From Triatoma infestans (Eukaryota > Arthropoda > Insecta > Hemiptera > Reduviidae), in NCBI GenBank assembly GCA_011037195.1, contig JAAEAF010003112.1, positions 1 through 64,000 on the forward strand: DNA of 64,000 bases, given 5' to 3'. This document shows, in pieces, positions 54,910-64,000 of this stretch; the first letter of the stretch is position 1, and every line of letters begins with the position of its first letter. Position numbers and translations under genes: made by a program. Under the pieces are notes generated by a model. It saw only the letters and a program-made list of their open reading frames with translations. It ran no database searches and was not told the DNA's origin.

Positions 54910-55270
54910 TAGGAGTGAGAGAATGGAGAGAATGAATTTAGGAATGATAAAGAAAAAATAAAGTAGAAGATGAACTGATCACGTATAATACAGTAGAAAA
55001 CACAAACTGCAAAGGCTTTACAGTGTTAATAAAGTTAGTTAGCGAGAGAAATATAAAGAAACAGACTGGCTGAGTAATGAGAAGATAGTAGATAGGTTGC
55101 TGACTGGATATACTGTTTTAAAACTCCCGTAAAACTGTTATAAAAACTCGGTTCTGAACTGTTCTTCTGTAGCTTTATATATATATAAATAGAATTCTCC
55201 CTCCCTACTCTGGCCTAGGTTGAGAGTAACTAATGTTTGATTCGACTAATATCTGCTTCTTCGCTCTTTA
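54910..55270 (-). repeat. LTR-like repeat, diverged
   Basis: Minus strand order CAACCTAGGCCAGAGTAGGG, a TATATATATAAAGC box, CAGTTCAGAACCGAG, then GTCAGCAACC and CTCATTACTCAGCC resembles the 28.8 and 62.2 kb copies. Confidence 0.45.
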
Positions 55271-55679
55271 GAACCAATGAATCTTTAATGATTCGGATAT
55301 CATTACATTATGCTTACCCCATCAGATAAAGAGCCACCACACTTTGATGCATTACCATATAAGCTCTTGAAAATTCTAATTAATTTGCCGCCAACTCCAA
55401 TATTATTCAATTTATGCTGTAACAAATTATGGTTCACTCAATCAAAGGTTTTCCTGTAATCTACAATGCTAGCGAATAGTTTAGACTTCCTGTAATCCAT
55501 TTTTAAACAGGGCATCTTGATCTAAATTCACATTGAGTTTCAGATAGAACAGTTGCATTAATAATCTGTCTCCCCAATATTGTCTGAGTGAATATTTTCA
55601 ACATAACACACAGTAGTGGGATATTGACCTGAGGAGTTATCAGGATTAGCTCTATCTACTTTATTATAAATGAAGAAAA
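55271..55679. other. Possible old LINE remnant
   Basis: Minus-strand traces (for example a stretch resembling VDYRKTFD.VNHNLL) hint at a decayed reverse transcriptase, but stops are dense. Confidence 0.3.
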
Positions 55680-56740
55680 ATACTTTTATTCGCCCGGCAG
55701 CTTATTTCTGCTTTACAAACTTAAATTCATAAGTCATAAAAAAAATAGTACATTGTTAATAAATATTAGATAAGTTACGAATTTGTTGTCTGATATAGGA
55801 TTTCAGTCGTCATCGGGCTGTCTTCTGTCCGAGATTGTAGTCTGTTCCAGCTTCGGCAGTTAGTAGGTTTTCTAAAAATCTATTTGCTGTCTTGTCTATA
55901 AAGTCTTTCACTGTTGGCTTGTTGAGCTCCCTGTGGATTTGCTCGTTACGAATAAACCACGGTGCTCCCAAGGCGATGCGTAGGACTTTATTTCGGAAGG
56001 TTTGCAATCTGTACATTGCAGTCTTCGAAGCCCCTATCCATAGGGAACAGGCGTAAGTCAGTATAGAGTATAGAGGTATAGAGTAGTCTGGAGCATTGCG
56101 GTTTAAGTGGCGTCCGTCTGTTAATCAATGGATAGAGCTGTCTAAGGGTTTGATAGGCTTGTCTTAATTTTAATGTTATGTGCGGATTCTAAGTGAGTCT
56201 TGTGTCGAGCTGTAGACCAAGATATTTAAGTGTTTCGTGTGCTTTCTTCCACTCTATGTCAGTGTTGTTAATTTTCAGTGTTTTTGCTGCTTTCAGTGTT
56301 TCGTCTATGAGTGAAAATGTTTGCGTGTGTCTTTTGTATGTTGATGCCTAGCTTCCATTTGTGGAGCCAGTCCGTTATCTGGTCTAGTGAAGTTTCTAAG
56401 TTATCTATGGAGTCAATAAGGTTGCCATGTCTTGAAAGGAGAAGAGTGTCGTCTGCGTAAGTAGCCAGAACCAAAGTATTGAATGTAGCTATGTCGTGTG
56501 TGTAAATTGTAAATAGGATGGAGCTAAGAACCGATCCCTGAGTACTGAGGGTAGAATTTACTCTTACCTCAAATGTACGTCTGCTTAGAAATGAAGTCAG
56601 TATTGCTTGTAAGTAAAGTGGTGCTTGGATGTAGACTTTATTATAAATAATCGAAATTATAGATTTAGACCACTTATCAGGGATTTTTTGTTCAAAAAAT
56701 TTTATTAAAAAGAAAAAAAAAAATATAGTTGCCATATCTT
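55680..56740 (-). pseudogene. Jockey-like LINE, reverse transcriptase to C-terminus
   Basis: On the minus strand the frame 56,268-56,735 has KFFEQKIPDKWSKSIISI, LTSFLSRRTFEVRVNSTLST, GSVLSSILFTIYTHDIATF (RT motif with the usual QGSVLSP altered) and VLATYADDTLLLSRHGN (catalytic YADD at about 56,448-56,465), then ITDWLHKWKLGINIQKTHA. After frame breaks, the frame 55,810-56,016 gives MYRLQTFRNKVLRIALGAPW and NEQIHRELNKPTVKDFIDKT, the jockey C-terminal block. It is a decayed copy without endonuclease. Confidence 0.85.
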
Positions 56741-57559
56741 GGGCATAATATAATATATAAACAACTCAATCACAAAAAGCAAACAAAAGTATTTAAATAA
56801 TGTAATGGTTTATATATAGCATAAATTAGTAGAGCATACATAAGTACATAACTAATTAATGCAAAACTGTAATAAATTGTTGTTAAAAAACATTATTATA
56901 GAATAATGATAGTAGTTTGCAAAATTATCTTTAAGTAAAAAAAAATAAAAAAAAAAAATGTGCTTTCCATTAAACTGTTCCCCATTAATGACGATGAAGT
57001 CTATTAAACTGGGATATATAGCATAGCTTTTAAACATAGTAGGCTGACAGAAAGTATGTTTTTAATATAAACTTTACATTATTATTCAAATCATCTTGAG
57101 TGAGTGTGAAATTAACTTTCCTAACTGGTTCATACTCCCTTCCCCCCTAGTAAATGTTAAAATGGGGCGCATTAACGTCCATTACAGTCATAATCAATTT
57201 GACTAGTCATTACTAATGTGTAACGTTACCTTTAAAGTTATTCTATTTAATATACACCTTTAGGAATATTTATTGTGTTCATTATTAATGTATTATATTG
57301 TTTTAAATATTTAAAATATATGTATAGGGTAGTAATAATCATAAAAGAAATTGATTGTTAATATGAGACAGAATATTTTTCAAATTTTTATAAGGTCATA
57401 ATTTTCTGAGCACAGTTAGCATTTTATTTTGAAATGTTGTTCAGTTCGTAATGCAATAATAAAAATTCGATTATTTTTAATCACTCATCACTACTCAAAT
57501 TCAAACGCTGTAATTTTTCATATTTTATTAATTAAGCCTATCAGAGTTGTGTATTTTTT
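56741..57559. other. AT-rich unassigned sequence
   Basis: Nothing recognised. Confidence 0.5.
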
Positions 57560-57700
57560 AAATATGTGGTTGGGTCCGTAATGCTGAATAGTAACACCTT
57601 GGATTTTTGTCCGTCACAGTATGCTAATTTTCTGACCGGTTTCGGATTCTCATCCATCATTCGAAAGGAAGAATTCAACTTGTCTTTTTTTCACGTCCCA
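57560..57700 (-). repeat. Single diverged relative of the hammerhead-bearing end
   Basis: Plus strand GTGGTTGGGTCCGTAATGCTG is a relative of GTGGTTGGTTCCGCAGAGCTG at the hammerhead element ends, followed at a similar distance by GACCGGTTTCGGATTCTC. No inverted partner was found nearby. The open frame over it is incidental. Confidence 0.5.
57632..57664 (-). ncRNA. Hammerhead-like core, degenerate, different stem II
   Basis: Minus strand CGAATGA (consensus CTGATGA, two changes), stem II GGATGAGAATCC, GAAAC, CGGTC. Stem II differs in sequence from the other copies yet still pairs, which is compatible with selection on structure at some time or with a separate subfamily. Confidence 0.35.
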
Positions 57701-58064
57701 CACGGGAACTATTCAACTCCCTACATGAACTTAATACCCTTATTCTAATGGAGGATAAAAATCTGAGACCAGTCAGAAGCAACCAAAATAAGCATGTTAC
57801 GACTGATAAAATCCCAGTTGTTAAGTATTTTTCTAAAAATTGACGCCCGAAAAAAATCATACGATTAAACGTAGATAATAAATCAATTGACCCAGAAAAT
57901 ATTGTTAAATATTTACGAGTACCTTTTGCCTCAAATGGTAAATACTTTCAAATTTTCTTATCTCTGAGGGGAAATTAAGCAAGAAATATTCTTGGAGACC
58001 TTCATACCGATGGCCATTAAACTACCGAACTGTTGCTGAAATCTTCATTATTATCTTCTTCAAA
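57701..58064. other. Unassigned sequence
   Basis: Nothing recognised. Confidence 0.4.
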
Positions 58065-58212
58065 ATTTGGGATTAGAGATAGGCATTTTATTTGGAAACT
58101 GACCAGCTTCAATTTAAAAAAAAAAATTATTTACTTCTCCCCCCCCCAAACCTAAATATTTGTTCGACTTGATATAGAATTAGCCATCTTAAAGATATAA
58201 ATAAGGTTGTTA
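58065..58212 (+). repeat. Dispersed repeat, pair with 53,815-53,965
   Basis: AGATAGGCATTTTATTTGGAA, TTGTTCGACTTGATATAG and TAGCCATCTTAAAG match the reverse complement of the 53.8 kb copy. Confidence 0.55.
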
Positions 58213-58940
58213 TGATGTAATTTGGCGAGGATCGGTCAAGAAAGAAACTATTTCCCTGCCCCGCAAAAAAGTGCGCCAGAAGCCCCATTTCTCCCCTACT
58301 TATATTTTTATAGGTTTAAATTTAGATACTTTATATATAGTGTCTTATTTATATTTCATATATCGTTTTTACATGTTATGTTTATGCTAACGTTAAATCT
58401 TATTAATTCGTCTTAAGCCTGTCTTTATAAATAAATAAAATGAACACAAATATTGTGTAGGTATGTTCAATGTTATTGACGCTCTCGTTGGAATACAATG
58501 CAATCATTTCAACTATTGTCTGTCTTGTGTAGATAGATATACGTAACCCCACTGTCTCTGTATTTATGTTAGGGCAAAGTAAATATAACCCATTTCGTGT
58601 AAGTGTTACACCAGACTTTTTGCTTTTGTTCTATTCGCCAGCCAATTGAGAGAAATGACTGATATTCTTTAACGGCGACCTGTATTTTCCTACTTATGTT
58701 CTACTGTATTTAAATCCGGACATCGCGCTTAAAATTTCTAAATGTTTTTGCAAAACGTTTTTGACAGATACTTGCAATTGGAATCATTCATAGTCCTGCC
58801 AGAAAATGGCTCCTGTTTCATAGTTTAACATTAGTAACAAAACTAATGACTAACCCCTTTTTGCAAGGAAACATAAATATGAAATACTTAATCTTGTGCT
58901 AGATATCCCAATGCAGAATACATCGACAGGAAATAATTAT
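58213..58940. other. Unassigned sequence
   Basis: Nothing recognised. Confidence 0.45.
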
Positions 58941-58943
58941 TAC

Positions 58944-59932
58944 TTCCTCTTACTCAGTAAGAGGAAGTATTGTAATCGCGTTAAATTTCCGATTCGATTT
59001 TTCACTGGAAATAACCGTTTTGAGGCCCCCCCCTCCGAGTCCCGAAAAGTGGTTTTAGCAATTTGTCTGTTATGTGTCTGTGGGGCAGCATATCTCAAAA
59101 ACGAAAAATCCCAGGATCTTCAAACTTAATAATTCGTTAAAATGCTACCAGGAGACCTGAGAATAAACTTTTTGTAAAAAATCGTTCAACCGGAAGTGCC
59201 ACTTTACTGAATAATTTTTTTCCATTTTGCGCTTCTCTCAAAAAAGGATGCGAACGATTTTTTTTTCAAAATTTATATATGAACTATATACATATAAAGA
59301 TTTATAACTTTTATTTGAAACATTTCGCCAGAAATATTCATTTAAGGGCATTTCTGGGAGAAGGGTGGGGTTAGGCTTCCTCCAAAGTGCTATTTAAGTT
59401 TACTAAACAATTTTATTATGTAAATAATATTGATTAGAATGGCATATGTTGTTGAAATTCCGAGTTTAAATAAAATTGGATGACCGGAAGTGCGTTTTTA
59501 CTGAAAAATATTTTCTGTTATATTGTCTAAAATGGCTTCAACGATTTTCTTTGACGTAGGAATTCGAAGTACATATTCATTTGAAGAACATTTCTCCTTG
59601 TGAAGTGAGTTAACAGGTGTATTGACTCGTAAGGTGTATTTGGAGGAGGAGTGGGGTTTTGTTTCCTCTAAAGTGCTAGCAAAGTGGATTATACAGTTCT
59701 AGCACTTGACCAAAATTAATTAGAAATAAATAGATCCAAAATTCCGAGTTTCAAGAAAATTAGCAAACCGGAAGTGTTTTTTTTTTTTTAGTGAAAGGTA
59801 TTTGCGATTTTCTCCATAAAAACACCGACGAATTTCCGTAAATTTCGTATAATAATAACTATAAAATTTTGGCATTTACAAAATTTTGTGAACTGCAGTA
59901 AGAGAATATTGCGTGTGTGTTTCACACCGGAT
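58944..59932 (-). repeat. CMR dispersed repeat, complete copy on minus strand
   Basis: From the left: terminal hairpin CTTCCTCTTACTCAGTAAGAGGAAG, GTAATCGCGTTAAATTTCCG, a GAAATAACCGTTTTGAGGCC block with no CA run, then modules at about 59,180 (AACCGGAAGTGCC), 59,484 (GACCGGAAGTGCG) and 59,765 (AACCGGAAGTG), closing with the head TTTCACACCGG at 59,930. About 989 bp. Confidence 0.8.
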
Positions 59933-60846
59933 TTTTTTTTTTTTTAAATAGTTTAATAATGTTGGGCTTCTTAAAAATCTTGCCAATGTCAAGAGAATTC
60001 ACAGTTCATACCTTCAATAAAAACGAATATAACGCTGTAATGCAATTTACAGTATTTGAACGTATGATGAAGGCAATACTTTGTATAAGCAATAACTTTG
60101 AAAAAATTCAAAAGAGAATAACCCGATTATGGAGACCTCGGGTTTGTTGACTCTTTTCATAATATCTAGCTCAACGGAAATAAAATAAAATAGTTTTATG
60201 TATTTACTTTGAATAGATATTTTCTGTTAACATTTCTCCAACCTTCCAGATAAATAAACAAGCAGAAACTTTGGTATTTAACATTGTTGAAGAGATATTA
60301 GAGCATGATTGGCTCAGAATGTAATAAAATATTTTTATTCAAAGGAATAACATCTAATCATCGCAATCCTGATATATAAATAATGAAACTGCTCGAATAA
60401 AACTTTAATAGTGTTGTTTTATTGAAAATATGTAACATTTATATAGAAAAAAAAAAAAAGGCTGGAAACCAGTACATGCTTTCACTCCATCTAAGGATAT
60501 ATAATAGTAAATATGTATTTATATCTATATAAATATAATAAATGAAAGTAAATAAAGCAAGATTGGTAACAGTGTAATGACTGGTAGATTCCTATTGAAA
60601 GCCGTTCTCTTTATGGAAAGTTCACTTCATATCTGACTTATATTTATTTCATTAGAAATAAAAAGTTATTATATATAAATAAAAGTGCATCTGTAGTTAT
60701 TTTTTTTATTTATATTCATTTTTTCCCCAATAAATTGTTATTAAATTTTTTTATTTTATTTTTTTTTTTCAATAAATTATTGTTAATTTGACAGAGATAT
60801 ATTGCTGCATAATTTCTATGAAAATTAAAATGCCCATTAATAATAA

Positions 60847-60879
<33 letters not shown>

Positions 60880-61687
60880 TTTTATTATAAAATTGACACA
60901 ATATCCATTATTTTTTAAATTTAGACAAACATTACAAGACATCGGACCATGGTCCGTCTGCCGAGTTTGATGATCAATATGTATCATTAATAAAAATGAT
61001 AATAATAATATATTTTATCATAACAAAAACTAGCGAGAAAGTTCATGTAAATTATAAATAATCCTTATAAAAAAAATTAGTTAAACAGAGATTAAGGCGA
61101 CAGTCAAATAATAATAATACAAAAAAATAATCACAACATAAACACTAACTCCATATTAATTAAAATTAAACTCACTGATTAGAAATTTCCTATAAGATAG
61201 AGCAGAGGTGGCGAATAAATATAAACCATTCCAGTTTTCTCCATTAAGAATAGTAAGACACTTGTCCATAGACAAATGCCTAAAGCCGAAAAATTGTAAG
61301 CGGTAAGGGGATAAATAGGACATTCACATAAAAAATGAAAAACTCCTTCATATGTACCCATATTACATAGTGAACAATGGTAATTCTAATCCTGCCTCCA
61401 GGGTTGATAGTTAAGACTTAACATTTCCACTCTCAGTTTGAAAATGGGGCTTGCTTTGTTTAAGTTAAACTAATTGTTGTAACACACATTGTGGTCGAGC
61501 TGCTTGTAAATGACATAATGTTATCGATGTCTTGGAGAACATAATGTCCAATAAGCGATAAATGAGGGCATTGTTGCTGACACCAATTACAAAAAATGTC
61601 CATTATTATCCACATCTAGGACTATTGGCGTTCGGAATTTAAAAAGAGTGCACTGACGGTCCTTTAGACATGTTTTCTTGTAACAGG
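59933..61687. other. AT-rich unassigned sequence with (TAA)n
   Basis: A (TAA/ATA)n run lies at about 60,849-60,878. No gene recognised. Confidence 0.5.
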
Positions 61688-61832
61688 CAAAAATGCTGCC
61701 CATTACCAGAGAGTGAGCTGTAGAAGCTATTGCGGTGATAAAATATAAGTGTGATTCTGCTGGACTCGGACCCAGGACCTCCGCTTTCCAAGTCCAATAC
61801 ATTGCCACTGAACTAATCCCGCCTCAACGACA
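61688..61832 (-). mobile_element. tRNA-derived SINE head
   Basis: Minus strand GATTAGTTCAGTGGCAATG (A box) and GGTCCTGGGTCCGAGTCC (B box), with GTAGAAGC-like body traces shared with SINE1. The 3' half does not make a tRNA. Confidence 0.55.
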
Positions 61833-62169
61833 ATTTAACCAATTTCAAAATATATTTCCCTTGATTTCATCAAATCGAAATTTCATAAAAAGGAAAATAT
61901 ATATATATATTTTTTTTTATTGATTTAAAAATAACATTGTGCTCTAGTACTGTAAACTTTACGTTCAAATTCAAACATTTTCACAAATCATAATTGTGAA
62001 TGCGCTCTGAGCCTGTCACTTTCCTCATTAATTTTTTTTTTTTTTATCAAGAAGGGGTGTATATAAATGATTAAAAAATTAAACCGCTATTTTACGAGAA
62101 AGATGATAACGTTCTACTGGATAACTCACCAAAATCGCTTGGCAAAAATGATCAATTATAATGGGTATG
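61833..62169. other. AT-rich unassigned sequence
   Basis: Nothing recognised. Confidence 0.45.
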
Positions 62170-62475
62170 AGAAGTAGAGAATTTTAAGGTTTATGAGACA
62201 ATAAACAGGAAATAATGCTGAACACTATATAATGAGAAAATAACACAAAGTGCCTGGGACGTTGCACTTAAATAGAAATTAGAGATTGAGTGTGAGTAAA
62301 GAGAAAGGATGATTGCTGACGCTTTTTGACTGCTTGTATAAACTGTTGAAAGACTGTATTTAAACTGGAGTCTCCCACTCTAGTCTGGCCTAAGTAGTGA
62401 ATAAGACTCACAATTTTTGTGTGTGTGTGTGTGTGTCTCTCTGTTATAGATCCCTCTCTTCGGATCCTATTACAA
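62170..62475 (-). repeat. LTR-like repeat B (TATA-bearing)
   Basis: Reverse complement of the 28.8 kb copy in order: GGATCCGAAGAGAGGGATC, (CA)n, AGACTAGAGTGGGAGACTC, a GTTTAAATACAG TATA-like box, GTCAGCAATC, CTCTTTACTCACAC, CAGTGTTCAGCATT. Confidence 0.6.
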
Positions 62476-62696
62476 ATAAATTTGAATTATATTGTAAAAA
62501 ATGGAATTCGACAATTAATTTGATAAAAAAAATATATATGGTTTGTAGAAAGAGAAACAAAATGTAGATATAAATGCAAATAGTTTTATGCAAAGCAAGA
62601 AATGAGAAAGTTATTGGGTAAAAAGTCTGAGTATAATGTTAACGCCTAACCTTTTTTTAAATTTACATTTACCCCATTATCATTATGTATAATATA

Positions 62697-64000
62697 CGAG
62701 GTGTGTAAATTAAGTAATGAGACTGATTTTTTTTATCTTTTTTTTATTCAAATAAAATTACAATTCAACATTGTCCCCTTCAAAGTAACTACCTTGGGAA
62801 GCCACACAACGCTGAAGACGATTCTTCCATTCGTCATAGCAGTGCTGGAACTCGGATACTGGAATAGACTTCAGTTGGTCGGTTACAGCTGTTTGAATAT
62901 TCTCCACTGTTCCAAAATGACGTCCCTTGAGGTGATTTTTCAATTTGGGGAACAAAAAAAAGTCACATGGACTCAAGTCGGGTGAATAAGGAGGCTGAGG
63001 AGCCACAGGAATGTTATTACTGGCCAAATACTCATTAATAGAAATCGCGGTGTGACACGGAGCATTGTCGTGATGCAACACCCACTTGTTTTTGATGTTT
63101 GGTCTCACACGCATGACTCTTTTTCGAAGTCTCTCAAGAACTTCTCGGTAAAAATGTTGGTTTACCATTTGGCATTGAGGCACAAATTCTTTGTGAACGA
63201 TTCCTTGGCTATCAAAAAAGCAAATCAGCATGCATTTGATTTTTGACTTGCTCATTCTTGCTTTTTTTGGCCTTGGAGAGGTTGAAGTGTGCCACTGCAT
63301 GCTCTGACGCTTAGTTTCTGGGTCATACTCAAACACCCAAGACTCGTCTCCTGTAATAACACGTTCCAAAAAATTGGGATCGTTTTCAATTGCTCCCAAA
63401 AAGTCAAGGCTCCTTTCCTTTCTGATGTCTTTTTGCTCTTGTGAAAGATTTTTCGGAACCATTTTTGCACAAATTTTTCTCATCCCCAATTCATTAGTCA
63501 AAATTTGATGAACGGTTGTGTGAGTCAAATTCAACTCTTCGCCGATCATTCGGACTGTCAAACGACGATCTGAACGCACGAGATCGCGGATTCTGCCAAC
63601 ATTTTCGTCGGTTCTTGAAGATGAAGGCCTTCCGCTGCGAGGCTCGTCTTCAATTGATTCCCTTCCTTCTGCAAACGACTTAAACCACCTAAAAACCTGT
63701 GCTCTCGACAAAACATTGTCTCCATAGCCCTGGCACAGTTTTTCAAACGTTTCCGTTGCACTGTGCCCAAGTCTGAAGCAAAACCTGATAGCACAACGTT
63801 GCTCGTAATTGATGTCACTCATTTTTAAAACGCACTTGAAAAAACCTTGCTCACAAAAAAAGTCACTATGGACAGTGCAACAACTCTAGCATTTTCAAAT
63901 TTGCACTGGACGTGTATCAGATGTTTACTTGCCCTACCACGCATGCGCCGCGTTTCCAGTGTTGCCAGATCGAACACTAGAAAATTAGTCTCATTACTTA
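62697..64000 (-). mobile_element. Mariner transposon (right end at or beyond window edge)
   Basis: The left end after a TA (62,695-62,696) reads CGAGGTGTGTAAATTAAG then TAATGAGACTGATT. At the window end AATTAGTCTCATTACTTA is its inverted partner, so the last about 10-15 bases of the right terminal repeat lie outside. It holds one uninterrupted transposase frame. Confidence 0.9.
62758..63822 (-). CDS. Mariner transposase, full-length open frame
   Basis: 354 residues, within the normal range for mariners. The N-terminus has two helix-turn-helix motifs (YEQRCAIRFCFRLGHSATE..., about residues 6-55, and DRRLTVRMIGEELNLTHTTV, about 85-105) that bind the terminal repeats. The linker block KMVPKNLSQEQKDIR corresponds to the WVPHEL region. 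The catalytic triad is Asp159 in TGDESWV, Asp252 in LHHDNAPCH and Asp287 in SPDLSPCDFF; spacings of 92 and 34 residues are the classic D,D(34)D of mariner. It cuts and pastes the element at TA sites. No stops or frameshifts are visible, so it may be functional. ATG at 63,822 and TAA at 62,758 are the natural limits. Confidence 0.92.
   Translation of the reverse strand: MSDINYEQRCAIRFCFRLGHSATETFEKLCQGYGDNVLSRAQVFRWFKSFAEGRESIEDEPRSGRPSSSRTDENVGRIRDLVRSDRRLTVRMIGEELNLTHTTVHQILTNELGMRKICAKMVPKNLSQEQKDIRKERSLDFLGAIENDPNFLERVITGDESWVFEYDPETKRQSMQWHTSTSPRPKKARMSKSKIKCMLICFFDSQGIVHKEFVPQCQMVNQHFYREVLERLRKRVMRVRPNIKNKWVLHHDNAPCHTAISINEYLASNNIPVAPQPPYSPDLSPCDFFLFPKLKNHLKGRHFGTVENIQTAVTDQLKSIPVSEFQHCYDEWKNRLQRCVASQGSYFEGDNVEL

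Noticed and set aside
54366..54912. Two moderately long frames suggesting a host exon
   Set aside because: No domain, opposing strands, and no clear splice sites or codon-usage contrast, so unsupported.
57566..57748. 60-residue open frame
   Set aside because: It overlies the hammerhead-like repeat end and has no protein similarity that I recognise.

Overview
This window reads as an AT-rich, repeat-saturated stretch of an arthropod nuclear genome, most likely an insect. The basis is the mix of repeats: jockey-like, RTE-like and RNase H-bearing non-LTR retrotransposons, a Ty3/gypsy LTR element, a mariner with an open transposase, tRNA-derived SINEs, and inverted-repeat (foldback) elements. A hemipteran would fit, but that is a guess from overall character. 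I found no convincing host exon, host tRNA gene or rRNA gene. Most open frames under 100 codons lie in AT-rich DNA or repeats and are not genes. The window is best described as intergenic or deep-intronic repeat accumulation.

Layout. 1-200: 3' end of an RNase H LINE. 200-4,400: several copies of a dispersed modular repeat, here called CMR (CCGGAA-module repeat), built from units of about 200-300 bp that carry ACTTCCGG. 4,430-6,210: decayed RTE-type LINE (minus) interrupted by an LTR-like repeat. 7,670-8,031: possible solo LTR. 9,050-9,980: second RTE-type LINE 3' part (plus) with a poly(A) tail. 10,200-10,740: two tRNA-derived SINEs, one with a 13-bp target duplication. 12,447-14,048: CMR split by an AT-rich insertion. 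16,098-18,084: foldback made from the 5' half of a DDE transposon, nested in a CMR. 19,130-19,790: jockey fragment. 20,792-21,448: palindromic LTR-like repeat. 21,680-34,110: CMRs, an RNase H LINE fragment, SINE2 and more LTR-like repeats. 34,985-37,160: RNase H LINE, a small hammerhead-bearing foldback, SINE1 and a jockey fragment. 38,705-44,620: two larger elements whose inverted ends contain hammerhead-ribozyme-like sequences; the second also holds the 5' part of an RTE-type LINE. 45,795-46,620: SINE1 split by an RTE fragment. 47,688-51,678: a gypsy-type LTR element with matching LTRs and a 4-bp target duplication, but with no reverse transcriptase. 51,900-62,500: more CMRs, a jockey LINE and LTR-like repeats. 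62,697-64,000: a mariner element with a full-length transposase frame, cut by the window edge.

How the parts relate. The window is a nested record of transposition. Autonomous coding is almost gone: the only apparently intact complete transposition protein is the mariner transposase. The LTR element keeps gag, protease and integrase regions but would need reverse transcriptase supplied in trans. The LINEs are 5'-truncated or decayed, except for one 5'-only fragment trapped inside a hammerhead element. The most interesting items are the elements with inverted hammerhead-like ends, the modular CMR family with hairpin ends and ACCGGAAGT-like sites in most modules, and the foldback formed by inverted duplication of a transposon 5' end.
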